NCBI GenBank assembly: GCA_949752745.1
Contig: OX457034.1
Span: forward strand, 4,601,105 to 4,665,104
DNA from: Protula sp. h YS-2021
Lineage: Eukaryota; Annelida; Polychaeta; Sabellida; Serpulidae
Direction: 5' to 3'
DNA length: 64,000 bases
The position numbers and the translations under genes were made by a program. Shown piece after piece: positions 50,601 to 61,559 of the stretch. How positions within the stretch are numbered: position 1 is the stretch's first letter; every line of letters begins with the position of its first letter. The notes beneath the pieces were generated by a model. The model searched no databases. It was not told the origin of the DNA and worked only from the letters and a program-made list of their open reading frames with translations.

Positions 50601-52734
50601 AGCTTGTCATTGATTTCAGTTTTGCTAATCTCGGGCCAGTGGCGTTATTTTTAGAAATGGTGCCCCACATAAATGGTCCGATAAAAAATTAAGATGCACA
50701 ATTTTTATGGTTAAATAACAATTTTGGACTGAGAAAATATCCAGAAAAAGCTTGCTAGTCGGAACCTCGTTGTTCTGGAACATGCACCGAAAGATCCGCA
50801 AACTCAAAAACTGCAACAAGTAGCCATTTCTGTTACAGGTACTGTGACCCTTTCTGTCCTAGGAATACGGAAATGGTCCGCTGGGACTAGCTATATTAGC
50901 TCCGAGTTAGCTCTGACTTAAATAACATCGTACATCTCTCTGTCAGAGCTACGAAGCCTTACATTGTTCAACTCATAGGGGTCAACTTCATATGTTCTGA
51001 GAAACGAATCCTGCATGCTAGTCCCAATTATTCAAATATTTACAGAAAGTTCATGCCTACCTTACCCCTTTTGTAAAACTGGCACAATTTTTAACGGGCT
51101 GCATATCTCCGCTGGTACAAATTTCCCGCAGTAACTGAAATTTGTTTACATCTAGGCAGCATGGTTTATTACGTGAAAAACTGACAGTAAATTTTGTAAT
51201 TATGCACCAAAACTTTTGAATTGGCATTTGTGGGTCGATGAATTTGCCTCAAAGCGAGCGTAGTTGACTTGCAGATCGTTATATAGCGAGGATTTGAAGC
51301 GCTCCGCCGAACCTCAGTAGCGGGCCGCTTCTTTGAGCTACGTGATGCAGTGATAGGAGTCTGTTGTTTCTCTTTTGAAGCACGAAACATGCGCATCAGC
51401 TGACAGAATGTCTGAATAAAAAGGGAAGTTCGTATCTAATTTGCCCTTTTTAACCCAGCCGACTTTATCGGACTGGTTTAGTCCTTTCACTATGGGGGGC
51501 TTGAATGTATGTGCGTATGTTAAACTTTTTCTTTAAAATGCTACTCATCCTACAGTTTTTCTTCAGTCGTTTTGATATTATGCAGGAACGTTCCCTGGGT
51601 GGTCTCCGACCTATCTATTGCTTTCTTTTTTTTTTTTTGACGATTGACGAAAAACTGACAAAATGGCGGCACTTTTTGTGCCCGTTTTGACCCGTTTTTA
51701 AAATGCTACTCCTCCTACAGTTTTATTCCAATCGTTTAGATGTTACGCAGGGATATTCCCCAGGGGTTCGCCTACCAGGCTGTAATTTTTTTCGCGGTTC
51801 GCCCAAAACTGCCGAAATGGCGAAACTGCAGTTTGGCAAAAATTGGAATAAATGGTAGTAAATAACTGAATTGTCAAACCGTTCATTTCTCTCGGTCTTT
51901 TTCAAATAGTTATAAAATTTCAATCGAAAGTTTGTTAGGTGCTTCTCCACCTGGACTTCGCTTTTTTTCGAAAATGACAAAAAAAAAAAAAAAAAAAATG
52001 CCGAAATGGTGGGATTTAAAACATTTGGTAAGATTGTGTAAATGTCGGTAAATCCGTGAATCGTTAAAAACCACCCTCTCCAACATCCCTTTTCGGGTGG
52101 CTTCCACCCGGGAAAACTTACGTTCAGAAACAAAGTTCTTCATTTTTTGGCCCAACAGTAGTCGTTTCAGAGTTTTTCTCTCTTTACTTGTTTGGTAACT
52201 CGGTAACTCGGTCCTTGGAGATGCTTGTTTTTGTTATTATTTTTTTGTGGGACAGGTATAACTTTTTGTATCAAGTACCAGTAACCTAAGACTGTCCGAC
52301 AGATTTTAATGGTTTTTCCATTACTTTAGTGTCCTAATTACCAGCGTGCTGTCACTTTGCACATGGAAAGTTTACGAGATTAGAGATATCTCCATGTTCT
52401 GCATTAAGTTGTATCTCAGGAAATTATTCTCGGGCTGGATTCTTAATTCGCTATTTTGCCTGCAAACCATTCTCTCAGTACAGCAATGGTGTGCATAAAT
52501 TTTTATGTGCAAATTTCAAAGGATATTGCTGTAAAACTAATCTAATGCGGATGTGTGATATTCTCACCGTCCATAAAGCAGATTCCAGACTATTTGTCGT
52601 CTGTTAGGCGACTAGTGAATTTCTATTAACTTTTAGTTGGAGTTGATAAAATTTTTTGTTAGGTAACGAGGAAATTCACGTGAAACGGAACAGCACATTG
52701 GAATTAGTGAAACGGAAAAGTGTGTTCGTTGGGT
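50601..52734. other. no gene; diverged repeat units
   Basis: 51460-52100 holds two or three related units of about 185 bp, with AAAATGCTACTCCTCCTACAG followed by AAATGGCG words, after a hairpin-like start (CCAGCCGACTTTATCGGACTGG). It looks like another Helentron-type repeat. An A tract lies near 51979-51998. Overlapping short frames here are not convincing. Confidence 0.45.
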
Positions 52735-54447
52735 GTAAGAACAACGTTCGCAGCTGTTTTTGTTGTTTTTGTTGTTGTCGTTGAGTGTGAACACGACGTT
52801 CTCACCCGTTGTTGTTGTTGTTGTTGTTGTTGTTGTTCTTGTTGTTGCTGTGAACACGACGTTCTCGCGTGTTGTTTTTTGTTGTTGTTGCTGCGAACAC
52901 GACGTTCTCACCCGTTGTTGTTGTTGTTGTTGTTGTTCTTGTTGTTGCTGTGAACACGACGTTCTCGCGTGTTGTTTTTTGTTGTTGTTGCTGCGAACAC
53001 GACGTTCTCACCCGTTGTTGTTGTTGTTGTTGTTGCTGTGGACACGACGTTCTCGCCTGTTGTTGTTGTTGTTGTTGCTGTGAACACGACGTTCTCGCCT
53101 GTTGTTGTCGTTGTTGCTGTGAACACGACGTTCTCGCCTGTTGTTGTTTTTTGTTGTTGTTGCTGTGAACACGACGTTCTCACCCGTTGTTTGTGTTGTT
53201 GTTGCTGTTGACACGACGTTCTCACCCGTTGTTGTTGTTGCTATGGACACGACGTTCTCCCCTGTTGTTGTTGTTGTTGCTGTGAACACGACGTTCTCGC
53301 CTGTTGTTGTTGTTGTTGTTGTTGCTGTGAACACGACGCTCTCGCCTGTTGCTGTTGTTGCTGTGAACACGATGTTCTCACCCGTTGTTGTTGTTGTTGC
53401 TGTGGACACGACGTTCTCGCCTGTTGTTGTTGATGTTGTTGCTGTGGACACGACGTTCTCACCCGTTGTTGTTGTTGTTGCTGTGGACACGACGTTCTCG
53501 CCTGTTGTTGTTGTTGTTGCTGTGGACACGACGTTCTCACCCGTTGTTGTTGTTGTTGTTGTGGACACGACGTTCTCGCCTGTTGTTGCTGTGAACACGA
53601 CGTTCTCACCCGTTGTTGTTGTTGTTGCTGTGGACACGACGTTCTCGCCTGTTGTTGCTGTGAACACGACGTTCTCACCCGTTGTTGTTGTTGTTGCTGT
53701 GGACACGACGTTCTCGCCTGTTGTTGCTGTGAACACGACGTTCTCACCCGTTGTTGTTATTGTTGCTGTGGACACGACGTTCTCACCCGTTGTTGTTGTT
53801 GTTGCTGTGGACACGACGTTCTCGCCTGTTGTTGCTGTGAACACGACGTTCTCACCCGTTGTTGTTGTTGTTGCTGTGGACAAGACGTTCTCGCCTGTTG
53901 TTGTTGTTGTTAATGTTGTTCTTGTTGTTGCTGTGAACACGACGTTCTCGCGTGTTGTTTTTTGTTGTTGTTGCTGCGAACACGACGTTCTCACCCGTTG
54001 TTGTTGTTGTTGTTGCTGTGGACACGACGTTTTCGCCTGTTGTTGTTGTTGTTGTTGTTGCTGTGAACACGACGTTCTCGCCTGTTGTTGTTGTTGTTGT
54101 TGCTGTGAACACGACGTTCTCGCCTGTTGTTGTTTTTTGTTGTTGTTGCTGTGAACACGACGTTCTCACCCGTTGTTGTTGTTGTTGCTGTGGAGACGAC
54201 GTTCTCGCCTGTTGTTGCTGTGAACACGACGTTCTCACCCGTTGTTGTTGTTGTTGCTGTGGACACGACGTTCTCGCCTGTTGTTGTTGTTGTTGTTGTT
54301 GTTATTGTTGTTGTTGTTGTTGCTGTGAACACGACGTTCTCGCCTGTTGTTGTTGTTGTTGTTGTTGCTGTGAACACGACGTTCTCGCCTGTTGTTGTTT
54401 TTTGTTGTTGTTGCTGTGAACACGACGTTCTCGCGTGTTGTTGTTTT
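52735..54447. repeat. GTT-rich minisatellite array, main part
   Basis: Alternating (GTT)n with n of about 2-9 and the word GCTGTG(A/G)ACACGACGTTCTC followed by (A/G)CC or GCGT. Repeat length varies from about 30 to 60 bp because of the GTT run. There are two alternating junction types (ACC and GCC) in higher-order blocks. All frames on both strands stay open for hundreds of codons because the units lack stops; these are not genes. Confidence 0.97.
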
Positions 54448-54858
54448 TATCCCCCGTGGAACGGAGGGATATAGTTTTGAAATGTTCGGTCTGTCCGTCC
54501 GTCCGTCCGTCTGCCCGTCTGTCACGCTTCAGTCTCACGCGCCTACAGGCCACATTGATAGATGGATTCGTTTCAAATTGTGTACACGGCTTCTCTGGAC
54601 CCTTCCGCAGTGCAGTAACTAAGAATTTTCAGGATGGGACTTAAATTGACAAAATGGCGGATTTTACAAAATCGGCGCTGTACTTAGCGTACCTACGCAA
54701 GTCTCACGCGCCTACTGGTTAATGGATTGATTCTTTAAATATTAGGCACTACGTCTACCTATCTTCCAATTTTAAATTTTGCGTACTCAACACGCAACAG
54801 CCTTACACACACCATATCGCCCAAGGGGGATAGACGTACTCCTCGAGACGTAGTCAAG
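54448..54858 (+). mobile_element. Helentron-like insertion in the GTT array
   Basis: Starts TATCCCCCGTGG (hairpin with CGGAGGGATA), followed by GTCCGTCCGTCCGTCTGC. The inverse of the start, CCAAGGGGGATA, is at 54821-54832 and the array resumes at about 54859. Same layout as 8251-8915, without a clear CTAG. Non-coding. Confidence 0.6.
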
Positions 54859-55123
54859 TTGTTGTTGTGGCTGTGAACACGACGTTCTGGCCTGTTGTTG
54901 TTGCTGTGAATACGATGTTCTCACGTGTTGTTGTTGTTGCTGTGAACTCGACGTTCTCACTTGTTGTCGTTGTTGTTGTTGCTGTGAACACGACGTTCTA
55001 ACCTGTTGTTTTTGTTGGTGTTGCTGTGAACACGACGTTTTTACCCGTTGTTGTTGTTGTCGTTGTTGTTGTGAACACGACGTTCTGACCTGTTGTTGTT
55101 GCTGTGAACACGACGTTCTCACC
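54859..55123. repeat. GTT-rich minisatellite, second part
   Basis: Continuation of the 52735 array after the Helentron-like insertion, with more diverged units (ACGTTCTAACCTG, ACGTTTTTACCCG). Confidence 0.9.
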
Positions 55124-55754
55124 GGTAAACGGTCATCTGCCTCCCGGTCAACTGCCCCCCCCTTTTTTTGCAGCCCGGTTAACTGCCCCCCACCCCCCCT
55201 CTACAATTTGACGGGGTCGTCATCTGCCCCCTCATTTTTTAGTTGAAAAAAAATTCTTTAAAAATTAGGCAATTGTGATGTCCCCGTCAACTTCGTATCT
55301 GTAACAATTGAACTTCATTGATCTTTAACTCTCGTTAAAATAAAGAGATTTGAAAAACTATTGATCTATTCATCATCTCCGAACAAAACGAGATCTAAGA
55401 GACGATTGATCTGTTCTTTGTCGCTGATTTAAATAGATATAAAGAACGATTGATATGTTCATTGTCGCTCAGTAACAGGGATGTAAGAAACGATTGATCT
55501 ATTCACCAATATTGATCTTATTGCAATTCTAATTGCAATTGGTTTCCTGTTGGTGAATTGCAATTTACCGAGGTGCAATACATTCAATAAAATAAATATA
55601 GTTTTATTTATTGTGTCTTTGTAAGCCAAGAACCCAAGAAAAAATTGTATATGGAGGGGAACAAGCGACCACCCCTCCACTTTTAAGGGGGGGCAGTTGA
55701 CCGGGTTTCAAAAAAGGGGGGTCAGTTGACCGGGGGGCAGATGACCGGGATTCC
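55124..55754. mobile_element. MITE with GGTCATCTGCC ends, 9-bp target duplication
   Basis: 631 bp. Ends are GGTAAACGGTCATCTGCC and GGGCAGATGACCGGGATTCC; flanks are GTTCTCACC (55115-55123) and GTTCTCGCC (55755-55763), one mismatch, so the duplication is probable. Near each end are repeated GGTCAACTGCCCCCC motifs. The interior contains AATTGCAATTCTAATTGCAA-type palindromic AT sequence. An inverted second copy is at 57346-57846. Confidence 0.75.
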
Positions 55755-55870
55755 GTTCTCGCCTGTTGCTGTTGTTGTTGTGGTATGAACACGGCGTTCT
55801 CACCTGTTGTTGTTGTTGTTGTTGTCGTTGAGTATCAACACGGCGTTCGCACCTGTTGTTGTTATGAAAC
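55755..55870. repeat. GTT-rich minisatellite, last part
   Basis: Final degenerate units of the array (ACGGCGTTCTCACC, ACGGCGTTCGCACC) right of the MITE. Confidence 0.85.
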
Positions 55871-56956
55871 ATTTTTAACGCCTGCTGTTCCATGTTTTGG
55901 TGTGAACTAGACGCCAAGCAGTTACGCTGTTATCAGCTGATCCTGTACCGAAGCTATAGAGGATTTTGTGATCTAACCAGGTAGCATTCACAGCTCAATT
56001 TCGATGTCGTAATATATAAAGAAATGGTGAGAACTGATGAGAATGAATCAAAACTATATATATATTTATATATATATATAAGCACGGCGGGACCGGTCGA
56101 TTTACTCCGAGATAACCGGAGTTCGAGATAAGCGGGGAACGCAGTTTTCGTTGATCATGGTGGTCTTAATGCACGTTGACAGTGTTCAGTTTTACGCCAA
56201 GTTCTTCAACAATTTTTGTTTTCGATTTTACGCCTTGTTCGGCTTCTTTAATTGCCTTTTACTCAAACTCTACAGATTTTATATCCAGTTTGCTATAACT
56301 CCCCGTTTAGTTTCCATCCTAGTCTCAGCTAGCAAATCGTGAGTATAAATTTTGAGTGAAAAATGGGTGACATTTATACCAAAAATAGATTGAACATGTC
56401 GGCGCAACGAATATCCCTTTCTGACTACACTTTGCCTTTCACAAGAGCTGTATAAACTGTCACCTAGTCCTCAAAGAGATACCGGCACCTTTCATACAAA
56501 AGAACTCTTACCCTGCTGATTGCAACTCCGTTTCCTCAATGAGCTGTGAATTGCAACCAAAATCCCTTTCTAATTGCACTTGTTTTGTATAAACTGATCT
56601 AATCCTTAAACGGATACAGGCACCTTTGATACAAAAAGACTCTTAACCGGCTGAATGTAACTCAGTTCACTCAATGAGATGAGAACGTCACTCTGAACTA
56701 CTGAGTAGCGGGAGTTTTTTGTTTGTATCACAATGAAAGGACATGGAGTGTTTGGCTTTTATATATAAAAAAACTATTAAAGTTGCTATGTGTACTTTGA
56801 CTTGCTTTTCAAACACATTCGCACCTAAAATACAATGTTTCTTTAAAGCTCAAAGGTTCGAGATATCCGGGGAAGTAACTTCGAGATAAGGAGAGATTTT
56901 ATAAGACTTATATAAGGTAAAAAAAGTGGGACTTCGAAAAAGGTTCGAGATAACCG
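55871..56956. other. no gene; pogo-like MITE suspected
   Basis: After a TA-rich tract (56058-56082), TCCGAGATAACCGGAGTTCGAGATAAGCGG (split here: TCCGAGATAACCGG / AGTTCGAGATAAGCGG) begins at 56107. Similar words GGTTCGAGATATCCGGGG and GGTTCGAGATAACCGTG occur at 56867 and 56940. Such 'gagataaccgg' ends next to TA suggest a Tc1/pogo-type non-autonomous element of about 0.86 kb. Terminal matching is imperfect. Confidence 0.35.
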
Positions 56957-58085
56957 TGTCCTAGTATATCTTGGCCCCCCGGATAAGATATCCTAGTATA
57001 TCTTGACCCCCCCGGATAAGATATCCTAGTATATCTTTTGGCCCCCTTTAGGATATCTTGGCCCCCGTAGGGGGCTAAGATCTACTAGGATATCTTGGCC
57101 CCTCTTGAATAATTTCATGTGAAAACTTCACTTGAAAGAAATATCAGTTTCATGTTTGATTGACGTATATGTGATCAATCAATCAATAGTTTTTTAAGAA
57201 TGAGTAGCTGTTTTGTTGCATTTGACTTCATGTTCGAATCCACATCCACTCGAAACAGCGTTCGTCTTGACTGCAGTTCTGTCGATGACATACACCATGT
57301 CAGTAGTGCAAAGAAGTGTCAATTACCGTTTCATGTTTAATTTATGAATCCCGGTCATCTGTCCCCCTGGTCAACTGCCCCCCTGTCATCTGCCCCCCCC
57401 TTTTTTGCAACCCGGTCGACTGCCCCCCCCCCCCCTTCAAAGTGGAGGGGTGGTCGCTTGCCCCGTCTATATACATGTTTTTCTTGGGGTCTTGGCTTAC
57501 AAAGACACAATAAATAAAATTATATTTATTTTATTGAATGTATTGCACCTCGGTAAATTGCAATTCACCAATAGGAAACTAATTGCAATTAGAATTGCAA
57601 TTAGTTTACGGATCAGTCTCTCCTAAGATCAATATTGGTGAATAGATCAATGAAGATCAATTGTTTCAGAGACGAAGTAGACGGAGACATCACAATGCCT
57701 AATTTTTGAAAAAAAATTTCTGCTAAAAAAGGAGAGGGGCAGATGACGACCCCGTCAAATTGCAGGAGGGGGGGGGGGCAGTCGACCGGGTTGCAAAACA
57801 GGGGGGGGGGGGGGCAGTTGACCGGGGAGACAATTGACCGTTTACCTTAATTTATGCATGTGTGATCAATCAAGCAATAGCCTTTCAAGAATGAATAGCG
57901 TTTTTAATTGCATTTGACCTCATCTTTGAATACACATCCAATCTAAACAGCGTTTGTCTTGATTACAATTCTGTCGGGGGGGGGGGCAAGATATGCTAAA
58001 GGAGGCCAAGATATCCTAGGATATCTTGTCCGGGGGTGGCAAGATATCTGGGGGGGGGGGGCAAGATATCCTGTTACACCGGGAC
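56957..58085. mobile_element. inverted-repeat element with TATCTTGGCCCC ends, interrupted
   Basis: The left side has four repeats of CCTAGTATATCTTGGCCCCC-like words (56957-57110). The right side has inverted GGGGGGGCAAGATATCCT words (57970-58075). Between them are two copies of about 180 bp of host-like sequence (TATGTGATCAATCAATCAAT...), and the MITE 57346-57846 sits between these copies. Target duplication not resolved. Confidence 0.5.
57346..57846. mobile_element. second copy of the GGTCATCTGCC MITE, inverted
   Basis: 501 bp, GAATCCCGGTCATCTG to ATTGACCGTTTACC, flanked by TTAATTTAT at 57337-57345 and 57847-57855 (exact 9 bp). It is reverse-complementary in order to 55124-55754, including the AATAAATAAAATTATATTTA and TTGCAATTCACCAAT interior, and shorter by about 130 bp. 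Confidence 0.85.
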
Positions 58086-58892
58086 GTCAGAAATGTTTAT
58101 AAAATGTCGGAATTTTACAGTCAGTGAAAAAAAATTACGCGTTTTGACTGAAAGTCATTTTTGAAATTTGTAAAATTTCACGAAATTGGAGTTTGTCATC
58201 AAATTGAACAAAGGTAGAGCCGAGGTTGATAATTTTCACTGCACCAGCATCTAATTACCGGATCAAATTGTTCCTCCAATGTTCTCCCACTGTTCCTCCG
58301 CTGTTCCACCCCACTGTTCCTCCACTGTTCCTCCCCCACTGTCCCCCCACTGCTTGAATATCATCGAGATAAAACCGAAGGTTACAGCCCACTAATTTCT
58401 AGTCGTTTCAGTGTTGTATTGTTAGTTTCATATTTCTTTGTCACACAGCTAGAAGCGCGTGTTGAAGAATGCCACGCGGTTTGCACGGCTGCGGCCGCGG
58501 CGTGTTTGGTCTAGCCTCGTGGGACCCCCTTCCAAGACCAGGCGATATCACGGGTAAAGAGAACCAGACAATGAGTGAACATAGGCGCTTAGCAAACGTG
58601 TCATCGTGTTTGTGATAAAGAAAAAAGCTACACGGTTTTCTCGTTATGGCAGCTTCAGATTCACACTTTGGTTGTTGCTTTATGTGATGTTTATAGTATT
58701 CACACATACTGGTAATTTTTTTAATAATATGAATATGTTTGGTAATTCATTAGTCTTTAAAAATGTGCACCTATAGAATGACCTATACAGTGTAATCTAA
58801 ATAAATGTTTGGTGAATTGATGTGGGATTGTGCGCATCCGAAAGTAATCGGGAGAAAAATACGTAAAATGTTACAACAGTGGGTGAGTTGAC
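58086..58892. other. no gene recognised
   Basis: C-rich CTGTTCCTCC repeats at 58270-58350, otherwise unique AT-rich sequence. A minus-strand frame at 58441-58707 has no recognisable motif. Confidence 0.45.
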
Positions 58893-59100
58893 CAATGTCC
58901 AGAATGGAACTGGAACAGCTGGTGCATCCGCCGATGTCCAAAAGGGAACTAGAACAGCTGGGGCATCCGCCGATGTCCAGAATGGAACTAGAACAGCTGG
59001 GGCATCCGCCGATGTTCAAAGTGGAACTGGAACAGCTGGGGCATCCGCCGATGTCCAAGGTGGAACTAGAACAGCTGGTACGTCCGCCAGTGCCGAAATT
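58893..59100. repeat. 39-bp minisatellite, about five copies
   Basis: Unit with GATGTCCA, GGAACTAGAACAGCTGGGGC and ATCCGCC, recurring every 39 bp (58933, 58972, 59011, 59050). The unit length is a multiple of three and stop-free in several frames, so both strands show repetitive open frames. No evidence of a real protein. Confidence 0.85.
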
Positions 59101-59194
59101 ACGGCAAGAACTGGCATGTCCGTCCGATGTGGTGAAATGCGAGAATCTCAACGAAATTCCGCAGGTATTGGATGTAGAAATGTGAGAAGTGGAG

Positions 59195-60042
59195 AGTGTC
59201 AGTGCACGGACACCAAATGTGAGAGGTGGAGAGTGTCAGTACATGGACACCAAATGTGAGAGTTGGAGAGTGTCAGTACACGGACACCAAATGTGAGAGG
59301 TAGAGAGTGTCAGTACATGGATACCAAATGTGAGAGATGGAGAGTGTCAGTGCACGGACACCAAATGTGAGATGTGGAGAGTGTCAGTACACGGACACCA
59401 AATGTGAAAGGTAGAGAGTGTCAGTACATGGACACCAAATGTGAGAGGTGGAGAGTGTTAGTGCACGGACACCAAATGTGAGAAGTAGAGACGTGTCAGT
59501 ACACGGACACCAAATGTGAGAAGTGGAGGAGTGTCAGTATACTGACACCAAATGTGAGAGGTGGAGAGTGTCAATACACGGACACCAAATGTGAGAGGTG
59601 GAGATTGTCAATGCGCGGACACGAAATGTGAGAGGTGGAGAGTGTCAGTACATGGACACCAAATGTGAGAGGTGGAGAGTGTCAGTACATGGACACCAAA
59701 TGTGAGAGGTGGAGAGTGTCAGTACACGAACACCAAATGTGAGAAGTAGAGGAGTGTCAGTACATGGACACCAAATGTGAGAAGTGGAGGAGTGTCAGTA
59801 TACTGACACCAAATGTGAGAGGTGGAGAGTGTCAATACACGGACACCAAATGTGAGAGGTGGAGATTGTCAATGCGCGGACACGAAATGTGAGAGGTGGA
59901 GAGTGTCAGTGCACGGACACCAAATGTGAGAGGTGGAAAGTGTCAGTACACGGACACCAAATGTGAGAGGTGGAGAGTGTCAGTATACTGACACCAAATG
60001 GGAAAGGTGGAGAGTGTCAGTACACGGACACAAATGTGCACA
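59195..60042. repeat. 37-bp minisatellite with higher-order repeats
   Basis: About 23 copies of AAATGTGAGAGGTGGAGAGT followed by GTCAGTACA(C/T)GGACACC. Marked variants (GTATACTGACACC, then CAATACACGG, then GATTGTCAATGCGCGG) recur in the same order about 261 bp apart (59531 and 59792), showing block duplication. Confidence 0.95.
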
Positions 60043-60448
60043 TTCTTTGTTTGCATCGTATTCTATTTCATTGTATTAGTATTTAGTAATAGTTAAAAAA
60101 AATAAAATAAAAATAAGTAAATATATTTTAGCCTCTCACCAATTCGTCTCCGCTTTATAATTCGTCCCCGCTAAATTCGAACCAAATTCTCTGTCCCGAT
60201 TTTTTAGATCAATGTATTCCCATGGAAGTGTACGAATAATTCGTACCAAGTTTTGGCCACATTTTTTTTGTAAATTTGAAACTGCTGGTCGCCAGTGCGT
60301 TTAATCGTCTGTGTGATCATCATTGTGGGAGTCGTTCCTTGAGCATATCTACACAGGCCCGTCACCACTACTCAGGCGCGCCACCACTACTCATTTCACG
60401 CAATTCGATCATCGATATGGGAGCTGGTAAAAGAATAGGGGATCATTA
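60043..60448. other. no gene recognised
   Basis: AT-rich, with an A-rich tract near 60095-60120. Nothing supported. Confidence 0.5.
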
Positions 60449-61082
60449 TTCCCGTGTAACGAGGACGTTTCAGCTTGTTCGTCTGTTCGTATGTCTGTCC
60501 GCTTTCGTGCACCCTCGTGTCCGGGCTATATCTCCGAAAGTATTTGTCTTGTGGCTTTTTCGTTTGGCATACGGTTAGAACGTATCTTGAAGGTGTGCAA
60601 CGTCGTATTACTTTTGAAATCGGCCAAAAGTCTCAAAAATACGACTTATCAAAAATAACTGTTTTTCAGGAAATTTGTTAGCACGGAGTTTTGGCCAGAC
60701 GAGTTCTGCAAAACTATTCGATCCAGCGTTCTGAAATTTTACGCACTCAAAATATATATATCGTACATGTGCAACGTCACATTATTTTTGAAATCGGCTA
60801 AAAATTGTCAAAAGTACGACTTGTCAAAAATGTATATTTTTGTCGAAACTTGTTTGCACGGAGATAGATTTTGTCCAGACGCTTTCTGCGAAACTATTCG
60901 ATTCACCGTTCTGAATTTTTATGCAGTGAAAATATATGTATCGTAGATGTGCAATGTCGTCTCATTTTTTTTAAATCAACCAAAAATTGTTAAGCAATGT
61001 AGTGTTTTCAACTTCATTGAATTTACTACCACCCAATGACATTATGTATTACACGGGGGATCCTGCCTCACTGAAGCTCTAG
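60449..61082 (+). mobile_element. Helentron-like element with CTAG 3' end
   Basis: The 5' end TTCCCGTGTAAC (60449) is followed by GTTCGTCTGTTCGTATGTCT. The body has two related units of about 185 bp with GTGCAACGTC. The inverted end TTACACGGGGGA is at 61049-61060, then TCCTGCCTCACTGAAGCTCTAG ends at 61082. Same class as 4572-7943 and 8251-8915. Confidence 0.6.
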
Positions 61083-61559
61083 TTGTAATTGGGATTTACT
61101 CCCATGAATCATCTCAACAGCACTTCGCCGGCTTATAAACGGCTTATGTGACAAGTTTTCACGAGCATTTCCCTAACAATCGCATAAGCGTTTGACTGCA
61201 ATTTAGATGCCGTTATAGACAAAGTTGATTGCATGCGTTATAGTGAATTTCTTGCCCATCATTTACTCCGAATAAATCGTTTCTCTGTGAACCAAAGCCT
61301 ACGCGAGTAGTGGCGTCTTACTGAGATCAGAGATCCGAGGGTTACTCCGATAAATCGTTTCTCTGTGAACCAAAGCCTTCGCCATTATGGACTTTGTACT
61401 GAAATTACTCCCGGATTCCACAAAAAAGCAGTATAAAAATATCTCAGTTTGCTGATTCAACATCAAAAACAGAACGACAACAGAAAATGATCGCGTCAAG
61501 AACGAAACACACTGAATTTACATCCTGGATGTGAAATGCGAAGTGATAAAACCAATAGC
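61083..61559. other. no gene; small duplication
   Basis: TACTCCGA(A)TAAATCGTTTCTCTGTG followed by AACCAAAGCCT occurs twice (61265 and 61342). Otherwise unremarkable. Confidence 0.5.

Noticed and set aside
53008..54474. Very long open frames on both strands (up to about 330 codons) of Val/Cys/Thr/Gln repeats
   Set aside because: They are translations of a stop-free GTT minisatellite; equally long frames exist in several frames at once, with no domain.
58879..59259. Repetitive 13-residue-unit protein (ADVQ...TAGAS)
   Set aside because: The 39-bp unit is divisible by three and open in several frames on both strands; no start, splice or conservation evidence.
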